Positions 37,001 to 47,468 of a DNA stretch of 64,000 nucleotides are shown here, piece after piece (position 1 is the stretch's first letter; every line of letters begins with the position of its first letter). This DNA is from Morella rubra (taxonomy: Eukaryota; Streptophyta; Magnoliopsida; Fagales; Myricaceae). Under the pieces are notes generated by a model. That model was not told the origin of the DNA. It did no database searches and was given only the letters and a program-made list of their open reading frames with translations. The position numbers and the translations under genes are program-made. The DNA lies in the NCBI GenBank assembly GCA_003952965.2, contig CM025851.1, positions 21,917,080-21,981,079 of the forward strand, read 5' to 3'.

Positions 37001-37330
37001 GATACGAGCCATCATCATAATTGGGCCAAAGCCCGTGGATGCCAAAATCTGATGCTGGTTTTCCTGTTGTTGGATAGCAACAACCTTGCGTCGTATCACA
37101 ATATGATCCTGGCCACTGATTAGAAGGTCGAACAAAACTTTGAGCAACACAGTACTATACGTAAGAGGGAAGGAAAATACTGCACTCATGATCATGATAC
37201 GCTCTTTAATCAAAGAAACACAACTAACCTGTTGTACAAGGTAGAAGAAATCATAGCCCTGGGATGCGCAAGCAAGTGCTAAACATTGTGCTATTAGAAG
37301 CTTTAGGAGGAAAGAATAGTTCGGTTTCAT
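31023..37330 (-). pseudogene. S-like ribonuclease T2 gene, last exon split by a copia element
   Basis: Secretory T2-type RNase (endonucleolytic cleavage of RNA; extracellular or vacuolar). Exons: 37330-37229 (signal peptide MKPNYSFLLKLLIAQCLALA, then FFYLVQQ), 37115-36960 (begins WPGSYCD), 36846-36648, and a final exon at 36512-36497 continued at 31238-31023, ending FPTF and stop 31,025-31,023. Both active-site histidine motifs are present: FGIHGLWPNY (exon 2) and WTHEWDKHGTC (exon 3), with the expected cysteines. Intron phases agree. Without the insertion it would encode about 227 aa, the normal size. A 5,258-bp copia element lies in the last exon between CCATC duplications, so an uninterrupted mRNA would need removal of the whole element. 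The other coding parts look undamaged, so the loss is recent. Confidence 0.9.
31239..36496 (-). mobile_element. Ty1/copia element 1, complete ends, inserted in the RNase T2 exon
   Basis: Two 408-bp LTRs (31,239-31,646 and 36,089-36,496) flank an internal region. Target duplications CCATC lie at 31,234-31,238 and 36,497-36,501. Next to the 5' LTR the minus strand reads TGGTATCAAAGC, a primer-binding site for initiator tRNA-Met, and a purine tract (ATAGGGGGA) precedes the 3' LTR. In order on the minus strand: gag (about 36,070-35,240), protease (34,925-34,700), integrase (34,480-33,240), reverse transcriptase (33,140-32,390) and RNase H (32,130-31,750). The coding region is broken in several places. 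LTRs differ at about 16 of 408 positions by eye (about 4%), suggesting insertion within the last few million years. Confidence 0.92.
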
Positions 37331-37391
37331 CTCTCTTTATTTTTCCTCTCTTCTAAATGTCAATGGTGTAGTTTGATGCTTTAGGAGGTTT

Positions 37392-37400
37392 CTATTTATA
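37392..37400 (-). promoter_or_regulatory. TATA box of the RNase T2 gene
   Basis: The minus strand reads TATAAATAG 62-70 bp upstream of the ATG at 37,330, a near-consensus plant TATA box at a distance giving a short leader of about 30-40 nt. No other element was firmly identified, though AT-rich runs and repeated TATATA tracts lie further upstream. Confidence 0.7.
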
Positions 37401-39375
37401 CCTGATTAATTGTACGGGAATGTTTTGAGGGAACATATGATGTGCAGGTGGCATATCCTTAATGCTCATCGGAATATATGTATATATAATATATATATCA
37501 AAGCGTACGTTCGCGTGCCAATTTCTTGTACGATCATTCTTGAACTTTCATTTCTTTTATTGTTTGTGTCGAGATGTTTTTGATCCATTAGGAGTTGAGA
37601 CTAATCCTGTTGATACACTATAAATATATATATATATAAATTAAATAAAACCTTTAATCTCTTTTTATTCTGTATAGGTTGCATGTGACCAAAGCCACGA
37701 TTGGAAAGGCATACCAATCATTTAATTTGACTTGGATTGATATTCAAGCTCCCGTATGCATTTTTGGAAAATTAATTAGCAACAATTTTTCTAAAGAAAT
37801 ATATATATATATGGTTCTTTCTTATAATTGTTTAATAAGGTCAATTAATATATATTTTATTTCATCATGAAACCGAGCCATCAGAGATCCACTGTGCTAA
37901 ATAAATTAACCACGCTTTGCCCGTCTGGATACATTTCAAAAATAATATTATATGTATATAAAAGTAAAAATAAAATATGCACATATATGGATAATATTGG
38001 GTAAGAAATGGGTAGAACAAAGAATATATGCTTGAAGGAAGGTGGGAGATGGGCGAGTGTATATCTAACTATTTTTTTTCTATGATCTGTACCTCTTACG
38101 TACGTTTTTTTTTTTTTGCTTTTAATTAATATGCAAAGATTTGGACATGAGGCCTAATTAGGAATGTTACGAAATATATATATAGAAACCAAAACCCACG
38201 CTTGAGAAGGCATATTTGACTAGAAGATCAGAGCACGGTTGGATTGATACTCGATGCTAGCTAGCCAACAAAAGAATTTGTGGTTTTTTGGAAATGTTTG
38301 CCCTAGGGAGGTCTAATTAATTAATAATGCTTCATCTGGGAACAATTTTCGAAAGTAATTAACCTATATATTGTTATTGTTTCCCAAAAAATAAAAAATA
38401 AAAGCATAGACATATCGGCCCTTAAAGTTGTTTATAGTATATAAAGACACAAATATGAAGCGTTTCCCGTTGTCTAGATAGGTACATATGTATACACACA
38501 CTTAGACATATGTTATAACTTATACACAGATCTCCTTCTGTATGATGCACGAAACCGGAATTTTACCGACTACTTTTATCTTATAAAAACATTGACCCGA
38601 TATCGTCAGTTTGGCGTCCGCTTATTTGGGTCGATAATTTGTCGATCTAACTCATTTCATTACTATAGTTAATTTAGCGAGATGACTAAAATACTCGAGT
38701 ATATACTCATGATATGTAAAAAATAATTCTCGATCTTGATGATATAAATACCAAATCATAAATTTCGATTAATTCTACGTTTTTTTACCTATTCAATACG
38801 ACTCCTTGTACATAGTAATTAAAAAGTTTCTAAAGATCCACTACAAGAGATTTGTCATTTAGCGACGAATTTATCAGCAACGAAATTAGTTTCGTAGCTA
38901 AAACTATACTTTTCGCAGCATAAATATTGTTTCGTCGCTAAAAATTTATGCTGCGTCGCTAAAACTTGTTTTTAGCGACGATTTTATCAGCGATAACTCA
39001 ATTCTGTCGCTAACAGACCATTTTAGCGACGACGTTATCAGCGACTAATTGAATGTTGTCGCTAAAAATATCTCTTTTTTGACAAAAATATTATTTTGCC
39101 GCTGAATGCCTAAAACACATGCGTTTAGCGACTAAATTCTATATTCCTCGCTAAAAGCTTTATCAGCGACGAATTCAATTTTGTCGGCACATTTCAAAAC
39201 GGGTGGAGAGTGAGGGAAAATATGAGTTACCCAAATGTTTAAATGTTTTAAGGGGAAGACAAAATTTTAAACGCATTTTTTTTGAACTCCACTTTCAGAT
39301 TTGGAATGGCACCGCAGTTCTCTCTCAGCGGCTTCCGTCTCTTTCGGTGTTTGTAGGCGTGTTTAAGCTCAGACC

Positions 39376-39573
39376 GATCTGGGTAAGCTCTTCGCTTTGC
39401 CTCTGTCTTCCCTCTTCTCCTCTATTTCTTTATTTTTTGGATCCTTGCTGTATCTTTCCCCTAATTCCTTTTTTGATCTGGGTAAGCTCTTCGCTTTGCC
39501 TCTGTCTTCCCTCTTCTCCTCTATTTCTTTATTTTTTCGATCCTTGCTGTATCTTTCCCCTAATTCCTTTTTC
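39376..39573 (+). repeat. 99-bp tandem duplication inside the CACTA element
   Basis: GATCTGGGTAAGCTCTTCGC starts at 39,376 and again at 39,475. The two units are near identical, differing by about one base in the overlapping text (TTTTTTGGATCC versus TTTTTTCGATCC). Confidence 0.9.
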
Positions 39574-39779
39574 TGTCGTCTTGTTTGTGGGCACGGAGAC
39601 CCATTTTGTTGAGGTGAGTGATCCGAATCAGCTCGTGCGGGAGCTTTGTGGGAGCAAAATGGAGCTTGGACTAACGTCTGCAAATGGTTGATCAAAACCC
39701 ATGTTTATTGGGTCAAGAGTTTCAGAAACCCAGCGTCTAACGGCTCGGAATGGCGAGCGACAGGGGCTGGAATTTCCAA

Positions 39780-39960
39780 CTCTGCGCGCGTGACCCTTGC
39801 ATGCGCCTTGCGACGGGCGGCGGCTTGCGCGCGACCTTGCGTGCGGCCCCCGTGCTTGCGGCCCCTTGTTCGCTCGCGCGCACGCGCGCGCGAAATTTCA
39901 GCGCCCCCATGCGCAAGTGGCGGGGCCGTGTGCAACTTGCCTCACCACCGTGACCTCGAC
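39780..39960. other. GC-rich island in the CACTA interior
   Basis: A roughly 180-bp stretch is packed with GCGCGC, GGCGGC and GCCCC words, far above the AT-rich surroundings. Open frames exist on both strands but are Arg/Ala-rich, mutually overlapping products of base composition. It looks like captured promoter or first-exon DNA rather than transposon sequence. Confidence 0.6.
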
Positions 39961-41257
39961 CCTCCGATCTACCACCTGATCTCTCCATTTCAGTGACTCA
40001 TCCAAACCGTGAGAAGCCTAGATCTACCCTCCAGGTAATCTGTGCTCGTTTGTGGGTTTTTGGCGCTCGTTGGAAGGAATGAAGCGAGCTACTGTTGTCA
40101 GCTGTGGTGTGGGCTGTGATTTGGTGGTTGGAAGATAAATTTTGGCTTGCTGTTGTGGTTGTGATTTGGTGGTTGGAGGATAAATTTTGGCTTGTTAGTT
40201 GTATTTTTATTGCTTGTTCATCCCATTTATGTATACGACATTTTTGTTCATATCAATAAAATTGTGGATTCAATATGGTTAACCGTGTTGCTTGAGATTT
40301 TTTTTTTCGTGATCCATCTTTCTATGAAAATTTTTGGTATCAGAATAGGGTCATTTGATATGAAAAAAAAAATCGACCGAATTAACAATCGGGAGCTAAA
40401 AATGGATATCAGAAGAGGATCACTTGCGACAAAAATGGCACCGTAGCTAATTTCGGAATGAATAGCGACGAAAATGGCATCATGGAAAGAGGGTAAGGGC
40501 GACGTGTGAGATTGTTTTCTGGCGACGTCAAATGAAGTCGCTAATTCTGGAATGAACGGCGACGAGAGAAAAAATGTCGCTGGATATGTCGCGGTATTTG
40601 CGACGGTGCTTCGACATTTGTTATTTAGTCGTTAGTTTGTTGTTGCGACGATTTTTCTCCTTTTACCGATAATTGACGCTGGCCGCTTTAGAGCAAAATT
40701 CTTGTAATGATCATTTGTCTTGTATAAACGAATAGCAAACCAGCTAAGTACATACTCAGATTCTTTAAGAAACGGGAGGAAAAATATTACGTTTAAAGGA
40801 AGGAGGAAGAGTATGGGCCAATGTACAAGACATCCAAAGTATCGTCGTGAAAATTACTTAAAGGGAGGATAGATTTTAATTTCTACGAGATGTCAAGTAA
40901 GACTTTACGATGTCTATCCACTACATCTGCCAGTATTAGCAGTTTAGCTCGCTACATCACGCCCACAAATTTTGTCACTGCAAGATCCTTAGGATGGAAA
41001 TTAGCAAAAATTGGGATGCGAGGCACAATTTTTTTGTATTGGCTCCTATCAAGGACTCAAATATCAATGAGAAAATGATAGGATGTAACTCGAGTGCGTA
41101 GAAATCTTATAAAAAAAAAAGATGACACTGTTGGATTTGTTTCAATATTTTATTCATTTAAACAAATCTCTGTGCTTCTATTCCCTATTTGGAAGTTCTT
41201 CTGTACAATAAACTCTCTGTGAAGGTCACACAGTATTTTTATGAAATTAGGCAATAA

Positions 41258-42639
41258 TTTTTTTTTTAATCAAAACACCTCATCTTATTCAAAAACTACC
41301 AGCCATCAAACGCTATGGTGGGTCAGTCCCTGCATACAACAAAAGTAAACACTCTCAAATACAAGGATCGCCACCTGAGATAATCTCAGTGGCGGCCGAA
41401 TGTGCCAACTGGGGCACAATAACATTAGTACCTCGTCTAACATGGCTAACCTCTTAGCTCTTATTGCGTCGAAAAGTTGAATGAATTATCTCCAAAACCG
41501 TGGGATGAATACGCCAATCCAGCTGGTGGGGAACTTGTTGTATAGCCTTTATAACTACCTCAGAGTCACCTTCTAAAATAAGATTACGAAAAACCTTGCT
41601 GTTGAGCGAACTGCACCCCCAATTTTGCGGCCACCGCCTCACCAATTAGTGGATCTACAACATCTAGTTTAGCTACTTTAAAGCCACAAATCACACCATG
41701 ATGGTCTCTGATAATAGTTGTTGCCACAGCAAAATTATCACGAACACCAACATCAACATTTACCCTAACCGTGTCCACTGGCGGAGTCCGCATACCTCAT
41801 TCGAGTGAGGCGGAAGCTTATAAATCCACGCTGCTCTGTCTTCCAAACTCAAGTTTCGAACACTTTGTGCCAACTCCTGCATATCACAACTTTGCCCCTC
41901 AAGTACAAGACGATTTCTGCTTCCCCACACCACACCATGTCAATAGCATTGGCAGCAAAGATTTGGAGTAATATTGATCTTCCATAGGTATACCGATAGA
42001 CTGATGTGAATGTAACAGCTTTTGAATCCAGTCATAGATAGTACCCTTACTAAAGGCTATTATGTTAATCTGCCATGGCGATTCACTCCATATAGCTTAC
42101 TAAAAGGACAGCTCAAAATCAAGTGATGAGCGGTTTCTGGACAAACTCCACATAATGAATAACCAAGTTCCCCTTCCTCCACCTCACTGTGCCTATTCTC
42201 GCTGCTACTTTCCATTTTGCGGGAATAATATCCCAAATCACCTTCCAAAGCAAAAGCTTCAGCCGTTCATGAAGCTTAAGTTTTCAAAGGTCTTTCCAAT
42301 TGCCCTATTGAATAGGATTCAGACTAGTACCTCTTCTTGCAGCCAAATTCCTATATGCAGTTTTTACAGAAAAATCACCGAATGGATCATGTTGCCAAAA
42401 TAATGTATCCTGTGAGATATCTGCTGCTAGTTGAATCTGTATGATAGCATTTGCTGACTTTGGAATAAAAATTCGTCTTATTTGCATCACATCCCATTGT
42501 TTTCCATTCGCTGATATCAGGTCACTTACCTTAAGTGAATCAGCGTCAATCATAAGGACGTCTCTAAGAACTGGTCTAAATCCAGCCAATGAAGGAACCC
42601 ATGGATCTCGACTGACTGAAATGCTCTGACCAGTACCCA
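41258..42639 (-). pseudogene. L1-type LINE, 3' half: zinc-binding and RNase H regions, poly(A) tail
   Basis: On the minus strand 42,640-42,300 reads VGTGQSISVSRDPWVP...FGDFSVKTAYRNLAA, the usual C-terminal part of plant L1 ORF2. 42,250-42,060 has the zinc-binding LCGVCPETAHHLILSCPFSK. 41,793-41,454 has an RNase H-like domain (VRVNVDVGVRDNFAVATTII, ILEGDSEVVIKAIQ). A T-run at 41,258-41,267 marks the poly(A) end. The upstream half lies at 48,175-49,114; a hAT element separates them. The frame reads continuously across the empty hAT site (CYK|VGTGQS). Several frame changes and stops elsewhere. Confidence 0.85.
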
Positions 42640-42904
42640 CCTTATAGCAGTGGCGTATCTAGGATATAAAATGAGTCACTACTAGAAAATTGATTTTTAG
42701 TGACGAAATTCTCAGTGACGAATTGAATTTCGTCACTAAAAGCTAATTTTTAGTGACAAAATGCTATTTTCGTCACCAAAAAGGTTTTTTCGTGACGAAA
42801 CTACTTTTCGTCACCAATTTTGTCACTAAAGGTTTTATTTGTGACGAAATAAAATTGTTGTCACTAAAAGTTAATCTTTTGGTGACGGAAAGTTTCGTCA
42901 CCCA

Positions 42905-43985
42905 CCGATCGATCATCAGTATCGAAACCGTTTGCAAATATGAAAGGACGATCGATCATCACTATATGACGATCGATCGGTAAGCGTAACCGTCACTTTT
43001 TTCAATCGCCGTTCAACGAATGGGAAGACACCACATGTTAGAACATAGCGATCGATCGTCACGTAACTACCGATCGATCGGCACAAACGATTATATGAAA
43101 CCGCCAAAGTCATTTTTACCGGTTATCTCTCCACAAAATCTCTCGAATCCTCTCAAAGTGCAAGGAGCCATTTCGTGTGCATTGTCTTCCAAAGTGCGTG
43201 GAATCATCCTTCATTGTCTTCTACGTCAAAGGTACGTACTTATATTATTTTTTAAGCAATATTAAGTGGTTGTTCACTAGCAAATTTTTAGTTTACGTTT
43301 TCTAATTTGCTATATCATCCATTTAGGACCGTAAAATGTATTTATTTTATTGTTGATGTATGTTTTAAGAGTTTAGGATTGTTTTGGGATCAATTGTGGG
43401 TGATTTTGGGCCTGTTTTCGGGTTTTGGAACATCTATGTGTATTCGTTCCCGTAATGTCGATCGCCTCCATAGGCGATCACTTTGTAAGTGCTAGGTCCA
43501 ATGATCAATCGGTTAAATTCACTGATCGATCGCTGAATTTGGTACGGAGTCGATGCTTTAGTGAGCGATTGATCGATGTGCTTTCAGCGATGATCGTTTA
43601 TATAGACGATCGTTATCGATCGATGCTCGATTGAAAACTGTGCATTTCAATTTGGGTTCGATCGATCGTTTATATAGACGATCGATCATTATTGTTATCG
43701 ATCGATCGCTTACACCTAAGCGATCAATCGGTAAGCTACGATGTGAAGCGTAATGTTTTGATTAAATGGCGATGGATTGTATTTGTGGCGATCGATCCCT
43801 TAGTGATACTGTGCGTTTGGTTGCATGGACGATCGATCGTCTGTGCACTGAAACGCGTCGTTTTACCGATAGCGTTCGATCGGTCAAATTGATTGATCGA
43901 TCGCCATTTTACGATCGATCGTGTAGTTACTAACAATCGATCGGCACATTTAGTGATTGATCAGTATGGATGGCGATGGATCGCT
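42905..43985. repeat. Left CGATCGATCG array of CACTA element 2
   Basis: At least a dozen exact GATCGATC octamers and more one-mismatch versions occur, densest at 43,560-43,960, commonly 20-22 bp apart (for example 43,659, 43,679, 43,699, 43,721). The core is its own reverse complement. It overlaps a probable 5' UTR intron (donor GTACGTACTT near 43,231, acceptor TTTTGCAG ending 44,096) of the element's gene. Confidence 0.9.
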
Positions 43986-44106
43986 TTTTGTTTCAACTTC
44001 ATTAATAATTACTGATTATGATTACTTTTTTTTAAAAAAAAAGTAATACGTTATTGTGATTACTTATTAACACATATTTATATACAACTTTTGCAGTATA
44101 CATAAA

Positions 44107-45775
44107 ATGTTAGGAGTTAAGCGTGCACGCACAACGAGAACCGGGACCTTGGAGAGGCGAATGGAGTACCTGAGGGGGCGGCCAGTGGCCAAAGAGCGTC
44201 TTGTGACGCTCTCTGATTTTGACCAGTTATTGTACAAGGAGCACTCCCTCTACCAGCTCTTCGAGCACCAGGGATTTCTTCATCAGCTCTCGTGGACTGA
44301 GGGGTTTTGCGTGGACGTAGTTGTGCAAGATTTCTTCTCTGCACTCATCTCGGTAGATAGAGCACCTGAGGTGCAGCTAGAGGTGCGAGGCGTGCAGTTC
44401 TTATTCTCAGCAGACGTCATTGCCGATTTCTTAAACTGCCCCCGGCCCGAGAGCCCCTGTTTCCCGGTGGTACCCCTGACGGATGAACAGAGGACATCAA
44501 AGCAGATTTGTGGACGCTGATGACTGGGAAGACCTTTGCAGTGGTGGGCAGCATAATCAAGCAGAGTGAGTTTAGCATAATCAATATTGTATGTTTTGGT
44601 ACTTATGCAGGACCACTTCGACCTTGACTACACCCGTCATGAGGACGTGAGGACAGTGGTCAAGACTATGATGACGGCATGTCGAACGCACCGCAACCGA
44701 ATGCATGCGTATTTTAAGAAGTTCCCGAGTAAAGAGGCGGCGTTGCTGAAGCCGCACCCTGATAGCACAGAAGAACAGTGGAAGGAGTTATGCGATCTGT
44801 TCACCAGCAAAGCATTTATAGTACGTGATTACAAAAACTCATTGCTTAAATATTACATTCTTTTAATATTTAATTACTTAAAATATTGCAGAAACGAAGC
44901 AGCAAAATAAGAAGAATAGATCAAAGTTGACTGTGAACCACGCTTTGGTTCGCGCTCGTTCCAGCGCACACGAGCTTGCATGGTAAGTTAACAACTAAAT
45001 CTTAGACTTTATTGATATTGTTTGTCAATAACTTTATGCTGTCATGTAGAAAAATGAAGAAAGCAGCAATATCAATCCTGCAAAGCTATATAAAAAGAAT
45101 TATACAAAAAAAGATGGGATTTGGACCTCGGAAGGAGCGAGAGAAATTTATGTAAGTCACTTTCATTTTAATCTACTTTATGTAATTTATGTATAGTTTA
45201 TCTACATTAATGTTTTGGTAATTATTGTCATTTTTTCAGGAATGGATGGATGCCTTCCAGCATAGTGTGATTTAGAAGGGAAGACTTACACTGAAATTGA
45301 AGTATATTCCGAGATATTGGGCAAGAAGTCGGATATGTTCGGGGATTAGGACGGGCGGTTAAGCCTCCGCCTTCATCAACTTTGACTACACAGTCTTCTG
45401 ATCTACAGCACCAGCTAGCAAAGGCAAGGGATGAGATAGAGGCGATGAGAGCTGCTAGAGAAAAAGACTTGCAAGAATTTGCGAAGAAGCAAGCTGAGAT
45501 GGAGGCCACACTGAGGGACCACCGTGAGGAGCAGTGGGTGGAGCAGGAGCGCATCCGGTTGGAGCAGGAGGAGCGCATGAAAAGGGAGCAAGAGCACATG
45601 CGAGTGGAGCACGAGGAGCGCATGCAACAGGAAAAGAGCGCATGCGAAAGGAGCAAGAGCGCTTACAGGCAAAAATATCAAAGGAACTGGAGAAGAAAAT
45701 GTCCTCTGTAATGGAGAAGAAAATGAGCGACATGTCAAAGCGACTATTCTGCCAGTTTGGGGGTTCAAAAAGGTA
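44107..45775 (+). pseudogene. En/Spm accessory protein gene (Transposase_24 / TNPA-like), multi-exon
   Basis: ATG at 44,107 starts MLGVKRARTTRTGTLERRME, and the first exon includes VVVQDFFSALISVDRAPEV and VRGVQFLFSADVIADFLNCP, as in plant transposon proteins. One frame change near 44,485 then stops this frame at 44,518, while the sister frame continues IKADLWTLMTGKTFAV. Later exons: about 44,611-44,820 (DHFDLDY...EEQWKELCDLFTS), about 44,900-44,985 (KNRSKLTVNHALVRARSSAH, the Transposase_24 signature), 45,052-45,152 (YTKKDGIWTSEGAREIY), and 45,240-45,775 (VGYVRGLGRAVKPP, then a long Glu/Arg coiled coil to 45,775). GT/AG sites flank them. TNPA-type proteins bind subterminal motifs and aid transposition. 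Probably inactive as written, given at least one frameshift. Confidence 0.8.
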
Positions 45776-45966
45776 GATGCATGTATATTGTAATAACTTT
45801 TTAATTATGTATTATTACAATATTATTTTCGATTTAATTATGGATCACTATATGTTATTATTGATGTTTATTAATGTGAGTATTGTATTATTATTATAAA
45901 ATGTACGTGTTATATAATATTTTCCATTATTATTGTTTAAAAAAACAAAACGATTCTCTCACCACT

Positions 45967-46505
45967 GTTCGATTGGCATATTCAGCGATCGATCAGTTGT
46001 TGTTCAACCGATCGATCGTCCAATACAACTGTTCAATCGCTAATATTAAAACGACAAAATTACTGATCGATCAGTAAAATAAATGATCGATCGTCTATGT
46101 GCAAGCGATCAGTCGGTACTATAAGCGACCGATCGGTGTAGAAATAGACGATCGATTCTCCTACAAAACGATCGATCGTCAATATCACCGATCGATCGGT
46201 TCATAAATCAATGTTCCATCGCTGAATTAAACGACCGATCGTCCATGGCATAACGATCGATCGTATACTTTAAGTGATCGATCGCTTATATAAAGCGTCC
46301 TATCGTCGTTGCTGAAGCGATCGATCGTCTATTTCTTACTGTGCATCGTTTAAATGTGTCGATCAATCACCAATACGTAACCGATTGATCATCAATACAT
46401 ACCGTTCGATCATCTCAAATGTATACCGATCGATCGCCTTTCCAATCGATCCATCACTTCGTTTTCACCGACCGATCGTAACAAGTACCGATCGATCAGT
46501 AAATT
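45967..46505. repeat. Right CGATCGATCG array of CACTA element 2, about 21-bp period
   Basis: Motif starts can be placed at 46,084, 46,106, 46,126, 46,149, 46,169, 46,189, about 46,212, 46,232, 46,254, 46,275, 46,296 and 46,318: twelve copies with mean spacing 21.3 bp. Some copies are degenerate (CGATCAGTCG, CGACCGATCG, CGTCCTATCG), but the spacing is kept. The spacers are unrelated to one another. Confidence 0.9.
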
Positions 46506-46863
46506 TAGTGACGAAAATTTACCGTCACTAAAAAATTTTTATGACGAAATTCGATTTTCGTCACGAAATACATTTCGTGACACTCATTCGCTGACGGAGC
46601 TCATGACGAAAATATTTCGTCACTAATACTTTTAGTAACGAAATATTGACTTTTAGTGACAAAAGTTTTTGTCACTAAAAGTCAATTTTTTTGTAGTGAA
46701 TGGGGTCGAATTTCTAAGGGAAGATGACAAAAAAAAAATAAAATCCACATGATGTAAAAAGTGTCTTAAAATTACAACATCGCAAATTAAGAACTAAAAA
46801 CATTAAAAATAATGAAATACACTTACTGTACTATTTGCTAATACTGAGAGATGGTAATTGGAT

Positions 46864-47468
46864 CTACGGAAATTTGACCTTTGAGGCACCATCATACTCT
46901 TGACCTCTCAATCTAGATATTGATAACCTGTGTCTTGCAAACAATTTGTCTATAGCAATTTTTAGAGATTGGGAGCATGTGTCAATAACATGTTCCATAC
47001 CAAGAAACCGTTCAATCACCTGTCCACTTTTGTTCGCATATCTCAAAACCACTATTATTTGCTCATTCACTGATCTTTCTCGAGACTCATCAACCATAAG
47101 ACAAAAAAATCCATCCCCAATATTTTTAATGATAGCAAGTGTGGTCTGTGTTGCACAAGCACTCACCACAAACACATCTCCCCCGGATTGTGCTCCTTTA
47201 GGTCGCCTAAATAGATAACACCACAAACAATAAGCTGCATCTTCTTATACACTATATTCAAATCCTTCCCACATTTCTTCTTAGCAAAAACATAGCCACG
47301 AGGTCGAAAAGCACCTTTGATCAAGTACTCCCTACGGACTTGATCCTGAATCCTAGCATCATACGAGTCAATAGATTTACGCAACCCTAGGTCAGAAATA
47401 ATATCATCCGACCTCAACAAAGGGCGAGGTCTTTTTGAACTAGAATCCTCATTAGAAGTAGTAGCCAC
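46864..47468 (-). pseudogene. hAT transposase N-terminal fragments (ZMYM1-like)
   Basis: Starting at 47,468 the minus strand reads MATTSNEDSSSKRPRPLL then DLGLRKSIDSYDARIQDQVR and RPRGYVFAKKKCGKDLN, typical of the TTF-finger region of plant ZMYM1-like hAT transposases. After an internal deletion, 47,160-46,864 gives GDGFFCLMVDESRERSVNEQ and SISRLRGQEYDGAS, from the DUF4371-like part containing the first catalytic Asp. The dimerisation domain is missing. It is the residue of the hosting hAT element's own gene. Confidence 0.8.

Larger units (their letters stand above)
38839..40709. mobile_element. CACTA element (1,871 bp) with TSD ATC, gene-fragment-like interior
   Basis: Ends are CACTACAAGAGATTTG on the left and, on the opposite strand, CATTACAAGAATTTTG on the right. 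Flanks are ATC (38,836-38,838 and 40,710-40,712). Unit C keeps the empty site near 56,098-56,106 (GAGGATCATCCATCTTG), confirming the insertion. Subterminal motifs are TTTAGCGACGA and GTCGCTAAA in both orientations. The interior (about 39,230-40,330) is gene-like: pyrimidine-rich leader text, a 99-bp tandem duplication and a GC-rich island. No transposase is encoded. Confidence 0.85.
37331..41257 (-). repeat. Upstream flank of RNase T2 unit A
   Basis: From about 37,985 (ATTGGGTAAGAAATGGGTAG) this matches unit C (from about 55,285) with small differences up to 41,257, and unit B in part. Shared landmarks are GGAAGGAGGAAGAGTATGGG (40,800), CTGTACAATAAACTC (41,203) and GAAGGTCACACA (41,221). It is interrupted by a CACTA element (38,839-40,709) absent from C, and it ends at the LINE tail. 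No gene other than the RNase promoter was recognised. Confidence 0.8.
42677..46698 (+). mobile_element. CACTA element 2 with dense CGATCGATCG subterminal arrays
   Basis: Ends are CACTACTAGAAAATTG on the left and, on the opposite strand, CACTACAAAAAAATTG on the right. Outer subterminal zones carry GTGACGAAA / TTTCGTCAC words. Inner zones carry arrays of a self-complementary CGATCGATCG motif. The 3-bp flanks are AGT and AAT, one mismatch. The centre holds a spliced TNPA / Transposase_24-like gene. No Transposase_21-type catalytic gene is present in its 4,022 bp, so it would need transposase in trans. Inserted into the hAT element's left end. Confidence 0.88.

Noticed and set aside
39203-39996. 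Long open frames (162, 116, 108 codons) in the CACTA interior
   Set aside because: They follow the 99-bp duplication and the GC-rich island and overlap on both strands, so they reflect composition and repetition rather than a protein.
45228-45768. Cys/Ser/Leu-rich frames of 142 and 117 codons on the minus strand
   Set aside because: Antisense shadows of the charged coiled-coil exon of the CACTA 2 accessory gene.
42905-46505. CRISPR-like appearance of regularly spaced repeats
   Set aside because: The repeat is only about 10 bp, palindromic and variable, in a plant nuclear transposon with no cas genes. It is a subterminal transposon array.
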